Assembly: GCA_947396885.1 (NCBI GenBank)
Contig: OX377203.1
Location: 7,626,001-7,690,000, forward strand
Reading direction: 5' to 3'
Source: Heligmosomoides polygyrus polygyrus
Lineage: Eukaryota; Nematoda; Chromadorea; Rhabditida; Heligmosomidae
Length of the DNA stretch: 64,000 bases
Position 1 is the first letter of the stretch. Every line of letters begins with the position of its first letter. The notes under the pieces were generated by a model, which was not told the origin of the DNA, ran no database searches, and saw nothing but the letters and a program-made list of their open reading frames with translations. Below, one piece after another: positions 1 to 10,659 of this stretch. The translations under genes were made by a program, and so were the position numbers.

Positions 1-11
1 CAGGCATTCTA

Positions 12-1292
12 TTAGGTTGTAACGAATTAAATGGCACTGGCTCGCGCCATTTTTTGGCGCGTCTTTACGCTTTGATCAAGAACAAACCGTAACATGTGGC
101 ATATCATTTAAAAGCGCAAACTTTGCTCTATCTGTGAGTACCAAATTTTCTATGTAAAAGTGGGAAAACTTTAGAGTTTTATTGACTTTTTTGCAGATGA
201 ACAAAAGGGTAATCAGAGGCATTTACTTGTATGAATTCGAGCTGGGCACTACAGCTAAGGAGGCGGACGAGAAGATCAACGCCGCATTCGGTCAAGGATG
301 TTCCACAATTCGGACGGCGTATCGTTGGTATCAGAAGTTCCGGAATGGAGATGAGAGCTTGGAAGGACATGAAGGTCGTGGGAGGCATAGTGATGTTGAT
401 GAGGACAAGCTGAGAGATGTGGTAGAGGAGGATCCACACAAAGGTACCAGGGAGATAGCGAAGGTTCTTGGCGTCAGTCACCACACAGCTGCCCGGCATC
501 TGGAGGAAATTGGAGAGACCAAAAAGCTGGAGAGATGGGTGCCTCACGAGCTGTCTGAGGAGCAAAGAAACCGACGATATGAGATCTCGTCCGCACTGCT
601 TCTACGGAACGAAACTGACCCATTCCTTGATCGCATCGTAACCTGTGATGAGGAATGGATTATGTACGACAACAGGCGACGATCGGCACAGTGGGTGGAG
701 AGCGATGAGAGCCCCAAGGTTTTTGCGAAGCCGGAATTGCACCAAAAGAAAGTAATGGTGACAGTATGGTGGTGTTCGCTGGGAATTATTCACCACAGCT
801 TCCTCCCTCCCGGTGAATCCATCACGGCAGAGAAGTACTGCATTGAAATTGAAGGAATGATGAAAAAGTTGAAGGATATCCGGCCGGCCCTGGTAAGCCG
901 AAGGCGAGTTCTCCTTCTGCTCGACAATGCTCGCCCCCATGTAGCACGAATGACGTTGCAGAAATTGGATGAGCTGAGCATTGAAACTCTACCACATCCT
1001 CCGTTTTCTCCCGACCTCTCCCCAACAGACCACCATTTCTTCAAGCATCTTGGCGACTTCTTGGTAGGGAAAATATTCAAATACCAACAGGATCCGAAAG
1101 TGCCTTCGAAGATTTCGTCAATTCCAGAACTTCTGATTTTTATGCTACTGGGATAAAAAAGCTTGTTTCACGTTGGCAAAGATGTGTAGAATCAGAAGGT
1201 TTTTATTTCGATTAACAAGCTTGCCTACAAGCCGAGTTATTAACTGTTTAAATTTACTGTGGTTCAGTGCCATTTATTTCGTTACAACCTAA
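12..1292 (+). mobile_element. mariner element, family A, copy 1 (near full length)
   Basis: A full-length mariner bounded by terminal inverted repeats that begin TTAGGTTGTAACGAA at the left and are mirrored at the right end (1267-1292), with a TA dinucleotide on each side (10-11 and 1293-1294). Roughly 30 bp at each end match closely in inverted orientation. The left subterminal region carries a short hairpin around GGCGCG. It is the longest family A member in the window; the copies at 19272-20008 and 21715-22393 are shortened forms. The boundaries are read directly; family membership follows from the transposase inside. Confidence 0.9.
197..1215 (+). pseudogene. mariner transposase, family A, one frameshift
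   Basis: Cut-and-paste transposase of the Tc1/mariner superfamily. From N to C terminus it shows a bipartite helix-turn-helix region (about residues 1-110), the WVPHEL linker, and a DD34D catalytic domain: D in CDEEW, D in LLLDNARPH, and D in LSPTD exactly 34 residues after the second. The start at 197 (MNKRVI) is preferred over the upstream in-frame ATG at 182 because family copies begin M-x-KRVIRG and the intervening bases read TTTTTTGCAG. Compared with the other two family copies, one base is missing near 1092 (GATCCGAAAG against GATGCCGAAAG). The last ~40 residues therefore shift out of frame, and the intended stop is the TAA at 1213-1215. Apart from this single lesion the reading frame is open. 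Confidence 0.88.
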
Positions 1293-1442
1293 TACTTCAG
1301 TGCGAAGTCATGACTGAACTCAGGTCGGTTAGGGAAACACAGTCCCTTGTTTTCGTCACCACACCCAGTGTCCTTAAGAGCTCCATCATATCCCCCTATT
1401 TAAGAATAATAGAAAAGGAAAGGGGTTATTCATTTCATGTTT

Positions 1443-1475
1443 TGGATGCGCCATGCATTCTACAGCCCGGTGCCA
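1443..1475 (-). repeat. SINE1 3'-end scrap
   Basis: Reads GGATGCGCCATGCATTCTAC, the inverted 3' end of the tRNA-derived SINE described at 33771. Nothing of the SINE head is present. It sits between the mariner and the Tc-type element. Confidence 0.45.
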
Positions 1476-1479
1476 AATT

Positions 1480-2762
1480 GCGGTGTGGCTCGTAATTATA
1501 TGCGCGTAGTTTATTACTAATAACTTCAACAGTTATACAATCTGATACAACTTCGATATAGAGCAATGCCTAACAATCATTCACTCGAGAAGATGTTCGA
1601 AATGAGCTCCTTTTGCAGCAATACAGGCCTTCAGTCTTTTCTCCACCGACATCACTGTGGGCCGCAGGAAGGTGACGTCGATATCGTCCCACGCCTTCTG
1701 AAGTGAAGCTTTGAAAGGGTTCAAACTTTGGTGACTCTTCGAGGAGACCTTCCGCTGCAAGTAGCCCCACACAGCGAGTCCATCGGATTCAGATCAGCGA
1801 GTTGGCGGTGACCAGAAGTCCTTCGTCCAGTAGCCAGAGAAGTGACTCTCGCAGAATGCCAGTGTGGATCTCGCAGAATGAGCAGGTGCCCAGTCCTGTT
1901 GGAGCACGCATTGACCACTGACGAAATTTTCAACAACCCAGGGGAGAAGAACGTCGCGCAGGATCTTTTCTTGGTAGACTTCAGCGTTGATTTTCACTGA
2001 ACGGCCGACAAAAACCAGAGGTGTCCTCTTGTCCAGAGTAATGCCTGTCCATACCATTACAGATTTCGAAAAAAGAGTCTCGTTGAGAACACGACGTTGG
2101 GAAGACCTGTTTCTGGATGGAGGCAGCAACTGACGCTGATTCTGTGAGCTGTGTGCCACTTCAATGGTAAAAATCTTCTCGTCCGTCCAAATGACGTTTG
2201 ACAAGCGGCCCTGCTGGATCTCCTTTAGCAACAACTTGGATTTTTCCAATCTAATCTGCATGGCCGCTTCCGTGAGGGCTTATCCGCGATAAATACGATA
2301 ACCGCAAAGCCCAAGATCCTGTTTGACGACCTTCTGTATTGTTCTGCGGGAAACCCCAAGGTCTACGGCCATCCGATTCATGCTAACTCCATTGTTCCGG
2401 TCGATTCTCTTTTTGATGACCTTTCGAAGGCGGAGAGTGTTCACAGTACGTGGTCTGCCAGATCTCTTCCTCGGTTCGACCGTACCTTCCTCTCCGTACT
2501 GCTTCACAATGTGTTGGACTGTTCTGGCAGAAATTCGAAGTCGTCGAGCGATCTCTGCTGCAGAATGTCCTTTATCGGCCACATGAGCGATGGTGGAACG
2601 ATGTGGTGACGCTTTCATCGTCGAGGGTATTGAGTGTATCACCTTGCCTGGTTTTTGTACATACTTCCCCATTCCAGAAAAATCCTGATAATTGGTCTCC
2701 CGCCATTTTCAAAAATACACTAGCGGTTTGAATTTCGCGCAAATAATTAGGAGCCGCCCTGT
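1480..2762 (-). mobile_element. Tc-type (IS630/Tc1-mariner) transposon
   Basis: Imperfect terminal inverted repeats bracket a transposase on the minus strand. The left end reads GGTGTGGCTCGTAATTATAT and the right end, read inward, GGGCGGCTCCTAATTATTTG, both followed by GCGCG. The two ends have diverged, which suggests an old insertion. It abuts the fold-back element that starts at about 2768, separated by only a few bases. Confidence 0.7.
1581..2672 (-). pseudogene. Tc-type transposase, broken
   Basis: Read from 2672 downward, the first ~130 residues are a paired-like double helix-turn-helix: one helix set around ISARTVQHIVKQYG, a basic linker RKRSGRPRT, then a second around GVSRRTIQKVVKQDLG. 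After a break near 2270 the catalytic domain follows, with the first acidic motif IWTDEKIF, the second QQDWAPAHSA, and, after another frame change near 1790, the third region DLNPMD. The C terminus runs to 1581. At least two frame disruptions make it non-functional. The domain order and the WTDE/QQD motifs place it among Tc-like transposases; the exact subfamily is not determined. Confidence 0.8.
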
Positions 2763-3104
2763 AACATTCACCCCCGATTTGCTCATTTGTACCTGAAGAA
2801 CCCGCTGCCGACGCTCAGTGACGTTACCATCGTATTCTAGACTATCGAAAACCTCTATAGAAGAATTCTAAGCAGGTTAACTAATCAGTGCAGAATAACT
2901 CGAAGGTTAATTGAACGTCAAACGAATGGAGACCAGTGCAACATATAGGTTCACTTCATAAAAAACCTGATTAATCACAAAGTACCTGCAGACAATGTAT
3001 GATTAGTACTTTGTCACATCACCTTCGTTGTAAACAACATCGAAAATTCTATTTGGCATACTACTGATAAGGATATCAATAACACTTTAACAAGAATATC
3101 ACGC

Positions 3105-3510
3105 ATGACGTATGTAGGGCGTTCTTCAGATCAGAAACCGAAGTGTAATTGGTTCTTTTTTCTACACTTTGTGTTGAAGGATGCCCCACAAGTTCTCTAT
3201 CGGGTTGAGTTCTGGAGAACTATTAGGCTACTCCAAAACTTGAATTTTATTGGAGTTAAGCCAGTTGGCAGTGATACGTGTATGGATGCCTTGTATTATT
3301 GGAAAATAAGGTTCTGCTTACAAAATCTTCTAAAATGTGGCAAAAGGTGGTATCGGAGCAACTTCTGGTAGTCTTCGCTGTTCATTCTACACGAGACGAA
3401 CTCCAAGGCAACAAGTCCGTGCTCAGAAAATGCAGCCCAAACCATGAGACTTCCACCGCCAAAGTTGCGCCTGGGGAATACCCACTCCTTTTTCCACTGA
3501 TCTCTCAAGT
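3105..3510 (-). pseudogene. Tc1-like transposase C-terminal fragment, left arm
   Basis: The minus strand reads RDQWKKEWVFPRRNFGGGS followed by LMVWAAFSEHGL and a YHLLPHF block. This is the segment of Tc1-type transposases between the first two catalytic acidic residues (GGGSLMVWGAF in the family). The open part covers about 70 residues (3296-3508), and relics of the C terminus continue to ~3105 out of frame. The N-terminal DNA-binding domain is absent, so no active protein is possible. Confidence 0.7.
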
Positions 3511-3534
3511 AGTGTCTGTACCCGTCGGGCTCAT

Positions 3535-3995
3535 CAAGATTCCGCTACTGGAGAAATCAGTGGAAAAAGGAGTGGGTATTCCCCAGGCGCAACTTTGGCG
3601 GTGGAAGTCTCATGGTTTGGGCTGCATTTTCTGGATACGGACTTGTTGCTTTGGAGTTCGTCTCGTGTAGAATGAACAGTGAAGACTACCAGAAGTTGCT
3701 CCGGTACCACCTTTTGCCACATCTTAGAAGATTTTGTAGGCACAACCTTATTTTTCAACAAGACAAGGCATCCATACACGTCTCACTGTCAACTGGCTTA
3801 ACTCCAACAGAATTCAACTTTTGGACTAGCCTAATTGTTCTCCAGAACTCAACTCGATAGAGAACTTGTGGGGCATCCTTCAACACAAAGTGTAGAAAAA
3901 AGAGCCACTTTCACTTCGGTTTCTGATCTGAAGAACGCCCTACTTGATGCGTGGACCAATGTGTTATTGATATCCTTATCAGTAGTATGCCAAAT
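3535..3995 (+). pseudogene. Tc1-like transposase C-terminal fragment, right arm
   Basis: Mirror copy of the fragment in the left arm. It reads SLMVWAAFSGYGL, RYHLLPHLRRFC, then FQQDKASIHVS, where the D is the second catalytic acidic residue of the Tc1 family. It continues in broken frames through a region equivalent to the third catalytic motif (3830-3900). The two arms differ by scattered substitutions, so they have diverged since the duplication. Confidence 0.7.
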
Positions 3996-4282
3996 AGAAT
4001 TTTCGGTGTTGTTTACAACGAAGGTGATGTGACAAAGTACTAATCATACCTTGTCTGCAGGTACTTTGTGATTAATCAGGTTTTTTTTTATGAAGTGAAC
4101 CTATATTTTGCACTGGTCTCCATTCGTCTGACTTTCAATTAAACTTCGAGGTATCCTGCACTGATAAGACGACCTGCTTAGAATTCTTCTATAGAGGTTA
4201 TCGATAGTGAGGAATTCGACAGTAACATCATTGAGCCTCGGCAGCGGGTTCTCCGGGTACTAATGGACAAATCGCGGGGTGA

Positions 4283-4733
4283 TCCTATAACTTGCACGGG
4301 GGTGTACATATATGTATACAGCTTCTTTCTTCTGACTCGAAAGACATGGAACCGTAGTAGGAATCGAATCCGCAGTGTATTCGCCTATTGGATGACATAT
4401 TGAATTGCATGACATGAGTGCTTTCATCGAGCTGCGGTTGGGATTTTTTCCAGGATGTCGAGTTCAATTACGTTCCCGAATAAGCCAAATTTTTAGAGGA
4501 AATACTGATGCGAGACATATCTAGGAAGGGCGACGGTATTCCCTATTGTTTGGACAGAATGCCATCTTCTTGCTCGCATACGAGTGACGACTTCTACCGG
4601 CTGCGCTACGTGTTGTTCTCGAGCAGTCGACGGTCTATTGCTAATCGATGAAGGGACTTCTGACTAAATGTATAAATTCTGAAATATATTTATTTATGCG
4701 TACTGTGGTGGGCTTGTATTGACAACAAATCTA
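4283..4733. other. spacer with tRNA-promoter-like scraps
   Basis: No coding region is recognised. On the minus strand, GGATTCGATTCC near 4351-4362 resembles a tRNA B box, and GTAGCGCAGCCGG near 4601 resembles the A-box head of the SINEs elsewhere in the window. The two are in the wrong order to form one element, so they are probably remnants of two decayed SINEs. Confidence 0.3.
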
Positions 4734-5660
4734 TTAGGTCGTTACCTCAGTTCTGGCGTTTCTTGACCTCTAACTTCAAATGTAAATATCTCGGCCCAAA
4801 CATAACTTTATTAGTTGAAATAAGAACCATTACAATCTACACATCTTTGCCAACGAGATACTAGTTTATTTACTCCAGTAGCATAGAACTCCGGAGATCT
4901 AGAAGCCATGAATTCTTCGAGAGCAGATTCGCCCTTCGAGCTCGCCGTTTGCAAGTATCGTCAGCGCTCCTTCTACGCAACAAAAACGACCCGCTTCTGG
5001 AGCGAATTGTGACGAAAAATGGATTGTCTACGACAATCGACGACGAAGTGGTCAATGGTTGGATATTCACAAAGCACCTAAACACTGTTCAAAGCCGAGT
5101 ATACTCCAGGAAAAGGTGATGGTGACCGTTTGGTGGTGTGCCACCGCGGTTTAATCCACTATAGCGTTCTCAAACCTGGTGGAACAATCACGGCAGAAAA
5201 GTGCTGTCAGAAGCTGGACGAGGTGCACAAGAAGCTCCATCAAATCTACCCAGCGCTGATCTACAGAAGGGGACCGATACTTTGGCGCGACAACGCCTGG
5301 CTGCACGTATCGATGATCACCAAGCAGAAGCTCCATTCTTCGGGATACGAAACACTCGACCATCCACCGTATTCGCCCGACCTGTCGTCTAAAGACTACC
5401 ATTTTTTTCAAACATCCCGACGGCATCCTTCGCAGAAAATGCCTCAGGAACCCACGTGATGCAGAATACGCTCTCGAAGAATTCATCGCTTCTAGATCTC
5501 CGGAGTTCTGCGCTACTGGAATAGTTAAACTAGTATCTCATTGACAAAGATGTGTAGATTGTAATGGTTTTTATTTCGACTAATAAAGTTATGTTTGGGC
5601 TGAGATATTTACATTTGAAGTTAGAGGTAAAAAGACGACAGAACTTAGGTAACGACCTAA
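4734..5660 (+). mobile_element. mariner, family C, with a duplicated inverted 3' end
   Basis: TA dinucleotides flank an element whose two ends are ~200-bp inverted copies of each other (4734-4930 and 5462-5660). That is far longer than normal mariner inverted repeats. The left arm is not a mariner 5' end: it is the transposon's own 3' end flipped. Both arms contain the C-terminal coding block (CTCCGGAGATCTAGAAGC), the polyadenylation-type region and the terminal TTAGGTCGTTACC. The true 5' end and the helix-turn-helix part are missing. Confidence 0.85.
4936..5525 (+). pseudogene. mariner transposase, family C, catalytic-domain fragment
   Basis: Begins just before the first catalytic motif (SALLLRNKNDPLLERIVT in one frame) and continues in another frame from 5130 as HYSVLKPGGTITAEK, RRGPILWRDNAWLH (second D) and SPDLSSKDYHFF (third D, mariner spacing). 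Frameshifts occur near 5030 and 5120. The DNA-binding N terminus is missing because the 5' half was replaced by an inverted 3' end. Confidence 0.8.
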
Positions 5661-5885
5661 TAGAACAATATGCAGATCTTCAGCAGAAAAAAGCAACAGC
5701 ACGAGAACAAGCAAAGTAAGCAACTGAAGACTAAGTACGAGTAGACATACATAATCACAATGGGTAGAAAACACTGATAATAACGGCAATCGGTTCTTCG
5801 GCAGTCAGAAACAGGCAACACAGTGAGCTCATTTCGGACCCGCTATTCTCGATTTAGGATTTAGGAGACTATGCTTTTTGGTTGG

Positions 5886-6178
5886 GAACGAGTAGTGCAG
5901 TCAAAGGAGGTGCCGGCTGTCGCCTGCACACTACGCCAGGTTCTTGGTTCGGATCTCTTGCCCAGGTCAACCAAGCTTTCCATCCCTTCGGGGTCGGTAA
6001 AATGGTGCCTGACCCTATGGAAAGGATAGAGCGCTGACTTGTTCATCGGCTGGCCACCGCAAGTCATTGTATGGCTAAAACGCATAAAAATCGCTCCCTC
6101 TGGCATAGAAGTAGAAAGCGTGGCGCATCCCAAAGGGATTGAGCAACGTCGTCATTCCTCTTGCATCGTTATCCTAAG
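5886..6178 (+). repeat. SINE1 copy, plus strand
   Basis: Head GAGTAGTGCAGTCAAAGGAGG (A-box-like), CTTGGTTCGGATC (B-box-like), the body motif CATCGGCTGGCCACCGCAAG, and the 3' signature GCGTGGCGCATCCCAAAGGG ending in an ATCCT tail. Moderately diverged from the youngest copies. Confidence 0.85.
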
Positions 6179-6179
6179 C

Positions 6180-7847
6180 TTTTCTAAGACAAACATTTAT
6201 TTTGACCTTCTCAGACGGCGTTTATACTTCAGTTGCCGGTCGCTGCGACCATTATCGATCAGATAGCGTAGGCGATCGATATTGGTTGTTTTAGTTACGC
6301 CGCGCAAACCGTCGACCTAAGTATAAACTCCGCCTTAGAAAGTGTCTGTTTCGCTCTGGAAAGCGGTCATTTCGATATGGAAGGTGCTCGGCTTGGATGA
6401 AGAAGTGTCCAGCTTGCTTTGAAAAATGTCCGTTATGACTTGAAAATTGTATATTTGTTCGCGATTTCCAGAGAGTTCGATTTCGCCCTCGGGTATGCGT
6501 CACTTGACAGTTTTTTTAATGTCTTCAGACGACGGATCAGGTTAGTAATGATGACGAATCCAGTTACAGTGTCGTCTGATGAAAAGCAAAACAGTTCTGC
6601 TTCTAATTGTCACATTTACGTACTGGGAGCATGTAGTACAATGAACAATGACAATAGCAGTAACAGTTCCATATTTGATCGATCAGACGAAGTCTCTCCG
6701 TGCGTCCACGCAAAATTAATTTCCTGGAAGCTTTCAATACAGCCCAATCAACACTCCTGACTCATGTTCTTTTCTTATAAGGAAAAGAAAGAAATTCAAA
6801 GAAGTGAAGAGAGGTTAAAGTGTTAATTTGTCAATTGTAAATAAAAAAACAGCGTTACATAATATTAAAGATATAAAAGTTTTCGTTTCGCCACTATCTT
6901 CAGATGAACCTTTGCTTCTCTCGTGGCTCTTCAGTGAAGAAGAGGAGCATATTTTAAGATAACTTCAAAACCTGTCTATATGTGAAGACCGAGATGAAGT
7001 AGTAGATAGATTTTAAACGGCACCGATCAATACTAATCGATATCGATCGAACTTGGAGCAAAGCTACGCGCTCGGCCTGCCGAGTTCGTAGAGGCCTCTT
7101 TTTTCTAGTTGGACACATCCGAATGTACCTCAGGTATCAATCAGATCCGCTGATTCGAATCCGATCAGAAGCGATCATCTCCCACCCAGTACTCGTCATT
7201 CGAACAAAGTGCCATCGTCGAGCTGTCAGTAACGATCAGTATCAGCTCGCATATTAGTGCTGTGTGGTGTCGTCGGCTGACTGACGACGAATTCATCATT
7301 GTCCGAGTCTTCGGCGAGCTTGTATCATCCGTCTAACGGCCGCACTCTGTGTGAGTGTGCGGTGGTGATCAATCGCTCGATGCACAGTCACAACAGACGG
7401 CCACGTCCCGATGGACGGACGGACGGACGGACGGACGACGAAGGTGGCTGGCTGGCTGACCGCTGCCTCTGTTGCTGCGATTGATCGGCCAGGTGATCGA
7501 TTTGTCGAAGCGATCAGCAGGCCTGACGTTCTTCTTGTTGTTCTTCGAAACAACAGCGAGGCCGAGGTGTATTACTGCTGCACTTTGTACGACGAGAAGA
7601 AGTGGTATGCGCCCTGGCTACTTCTCTGTGGTATGCGCCATGCGTTCGCCGTCATCGTCTGACTTGAGAGAGCATATGAGAAGCTTTGAGTTCTGGAAAC
7701 TGGAAAAAACACCAAATAGCACAAATTTGAGAGCAGAACAGCAGGAAAAGCTCGCTGTAAGAATCGCTCGGGTTCGATTCCTCGCCCAGGCTAAGAGACG
7801 CCATATACTAACGTGATAAGAAGTATTGGCGCCACGAGGTAAATAGT
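6180..7847. other. no gene recognised; microsatellite at 7413-7437
   Basis: No open frame here resembles a known protein. A (GGAC)n microsatellite lies at 7413-7437, AATCGATATCGATCG at 7033 foreshadows the tandem array at 8.4 kb, and GGGTTCGATTCCTCGCCCAGG at 7769 looks like an isolated SINE B-box segment. The 7.2-7.5 kb stretch is GC-rich and carries several short overlapping frames on both strands that look like chance. Confidence 0.4.
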
Positions 7848-7849
7848 GG

Positions 7850-7942
7850 CAGTGGTGCAGTGGCGTAGAGCATTACCCTGCTCGGTCAGCAGAGGTGGTG
7901 TGCGGGTTCGAGGCCCGCTTGGTGCCAGAGTTTTAGCCACAG
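7850..7942 (+). repeat. SINE2 (second tRNA-like family), copy 1
   Basis: tRNA-like unit: TGGTGCAGTGGCGTAGAGC (A box), an arm CTGC...GCAG, GCGGGTTCGAGGCCC (B box), ending GGTGCCAGAG. The 5' TGGCA can pair with the 3' TGCCA. The anticodon loop is not canonical, so it is treated as tRNA-derived rather than a working tRNA gene. Related copies are at 28401-28492 and 46678-46783. Confidence 0.6.
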
Positions 7943-8384
7943 CTAAACATCGTTATGAGAGTTGACAGGTGAGTGTCTAAGGCATGGCTCACTCTCGTCG
8001 CCTCGATTCTATGACCAGGTCAACCGAACGTCACGCACAATTAACTCCTTTCGGTCGTGACCGACGGCGATCCATGGCGGCCGCCGGGTCAGTCTTGGAT
8101 GTTCCGATTCTGATATCTGACCGAGTCGCCTATTTCCCGCCTTCGTTAATTTTTCTTTTCCTCTTTAAATTGGACGAAACAGTGCGCTCCCTCACTGTTT
8201 CTCAATTTCTCGATTCTGTCTTCGTTGTTTTCTCTTATTTTTCGCTGATTTTCCGATTTGATACCCATCATTTGTAAGAGCTGTTCTATAGTATTAGTGT
8301 AACAGACGTCCCGTTGCAAAAAAGCATTCTGAATTGAATTCTGCGACGGTTTTAGTCTTTCTAAGCTCTCGGATTTTACTTGCA

Positions 8385-10460
8385 GTCTGGCAACACCTTG
8401 TGACTAGAATAGTACTAAGTGGATCCCTCGAAACTATGTCCTATTTGACTGTCTGTCCGTGCGTCGACGCGGAATGAATGGCCGCTTCATGGGTTATCGA
8501 TCGACAATAATTACCTGTTGAAACCTACATTATGGTCGTCGGATGGTCTTAATAGACACTAAATCAAATCGGCCAGCCAATCGATATCGATCGATACTGT
8601 CAGTTTTTGCCTGATGTTTGTTCTCCTTTTTCCTGGCAGTATAGCAACACCTTGTTACTATAATGGCATCGATTGGATCTAGCGAGCTGTCTGTCCGTGC
8701 GTCTACGCGAAACGAATGGCCGATTCATGGTCTATCGATCAAAAATCATTACCTGTTGAAACCTACATGATGACGGTCGGATGGTCTTAACAGAAACTAA
8801 ATCGAATCGACCAGCCAATCGATATCGATCGATACTGTCAGTCTTTGCCTGATGTTTGTTCTCCTTTTTCCTGGCAGTATAGCAACACCTTGTTACTATA
8901 ATAGCATTGATTTGATACAGCGAGCTGTCCGTCCATGCGTCTGCGCAGAATAGATGGCTGCTACATAGGTTATCGATCAACATTACCTGTTGAAACCCAC
9001 ATGGTGTCCGTCGGATGGTCTTATCAGAAACTAAATCGAATCGACCAGCCAATCGATATCGATCGATACTGTCAGTGTTTGCCAGATGCTTGTTCTGTTT
9101 ACGACGGCCACTGCACTCGTCTGTTTCACTCCTTTCGTTGAGTTCTTTTTTTCTTTTTTAGAATCTGGGAACGATGCTCTTGCCTTCTGCTTCCTGATTC
9201 GATCTATGTTGGTTTATTTCAATCCGTTTGAAAACTGGTCCCCGTAATTTGTGTGAGCTGGCCTCTATTAGCGTGGCCAAAATCGTCGTCAAATCGTCGA
9301 ATCCAAGTTCTACATTCTGTGCCGGTTTTCTTAGTTTCTCTCCAGTTTTCTTGGTTTTAGCAGGATATTGTCATTAGAACAATGCTAAGTTAATGCCGGT
9401 GAAGCGCCGTCTACACAGTTGTCTGTCTGTCTGTCTGTCCGTTCGTCCATGCGAAATTATTGACCGCTTCATGGGCTTTGCAGCACTGTTGGTGGATCTA
9501 TTTTTACTGGCAGTTTTGCGGAGCCTGGTACCTAGAATAGCATTAAATGAGTGCCACTAAACAACCTCCTGTCTATTCGTCGCGAATTGAATGGCCGCTA
9601 CATGGGCCTTGCAGCATCAACCAATTCTAACTGTGGTGGTCGGATAGTCTTCGTAGAAGATAAATTGAATCCACAAGCCAATCAATATCGCTCGATGCTG
9701 TCGCTTCTTGCCGATGCTTTCCGTTTGTTGAGATTCTGGCGATTAGAATGGCCGCTGCTTGGACTTCTCAGTGTTGAATCGAGCAGCTGATCGATATCGA
9801 TCGATATTGTCAGTTTTTGTCTTATACCTCCCGTTTAGTGCGGTACTTGCGATTTGATGCCCGTTATCAGCGTATAAGCAATTGCAGCCAACAAATTGAT
9901 ATTGATCAAGACGATCCCCTGAGGTCTTTTACGAAGCAGAAAATTTCAATCGCTAATCGATATTGATAAAAGCAATCGATATTTGTGTGGAGTTGAAGTG
10001 GGGTCGTCCTGAAAAATTCAACCTGAATAGCATGCTCTCCTAGTGTACTCTGGCGTAACGTCATTTAATGATCACGTAGCGTTTGACACCCAGTAACTAG
10101 AATAGCAACAAATTAGTCCCACTTGCTGTCTGTCTGTCTGTCTGTTCGTCCATGCGAAATTAATGGCCGCTTTATGGTCTTTCTTTGCAGTGTTATTGGC
10201 GGATCTATTTTCACTGGCAGTTTAATAGCGTCTTGTAACTAGAATAGCATTAAATTAGTGTCACTTAACAACCTGCTACTTCCGTGTCTGTCTGTTCCTC
10301 TACGCAAATTTAATGGCCGCTGCATGGGCTTTGCAGCATCAATCAATCTTTACTGACATCTACACGATGACTGCCGGGTATTATTTGTAGAAGCTAATCT
10401 GAATCCATCAGCCATACAATGTCGTTGAGTACCATTGGTTTTCCACTCACATATTTGACA
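8385..10460. repeat. diverged tandem repeat, unit about 235-255 bp, ATCGAT-rich
   Basis: Recognisable units start at the phrase CAACACCTTG at 8391, 8645 and 8883, giving spacings of 254 and 238. Each also carries a CTGTCTGTCCGT run, AATGGCCGC(T)TCATGG and the palindrome-rich AATCGATATCGATCGAT at 8579, 8817 and 9051. From 9350 onward the unit decays, but CTAGAATAGCA, the CTGT microsatellite and AATGGCCGC recur near 9420-9600 and 10095-10330. No coding frame accompanies it. Whether it is a satellite remnant or a regulatory repeat cannot be decided from sequence alone. Confidence 0.85.
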
Positions 10461-10659
10461 TCCACTGCATTTCACCTCCAATTTAGTACCTCAAACTTGG
10501 GTAAATAAACGGTGTGTGAAAACGTACCGGATGCGTCTTTTTGATATAACTCGCCTCAAATTCATTCATTTCAAAAAATAAGGATATATTTGAGCTGGGC
10601 AGACCTTTTGCGATTGGAGAAGCTTACACTCTAGGACTTGCATGTTTGCATTGAGAACA

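Larger units (their letters stand above)
2768..4282. mobile_element. fold-back element built from a Tc1-like transposon
   Basis: The whole 1.5 kb is one large inverted repeat whose two ~750-bp arms meet near 3525. The left arm starts TCACCCCCGATTTG and the right arm, read inward, TCACCCCGCGATTTG. Matching blocks can be followed along the full arms, for example AACCCGCTGCCG at 2799 against CGGCAGCGGGTT at 4239, and ACTTTGTCACATCACCTTCG at 3008 against its complement near 4020. Each arm carries the same C-terminal piece of a Tc1-like transposase pointing towards the flank of its own arm. Confidence 0.85.

Noticed and set aside
4283..4733. A complete SINE on the minus strand
   Set aside because: A-box-like and B-box-like segments are present but in an order that cannot form one promoter, and the body and 3' signature are absent.
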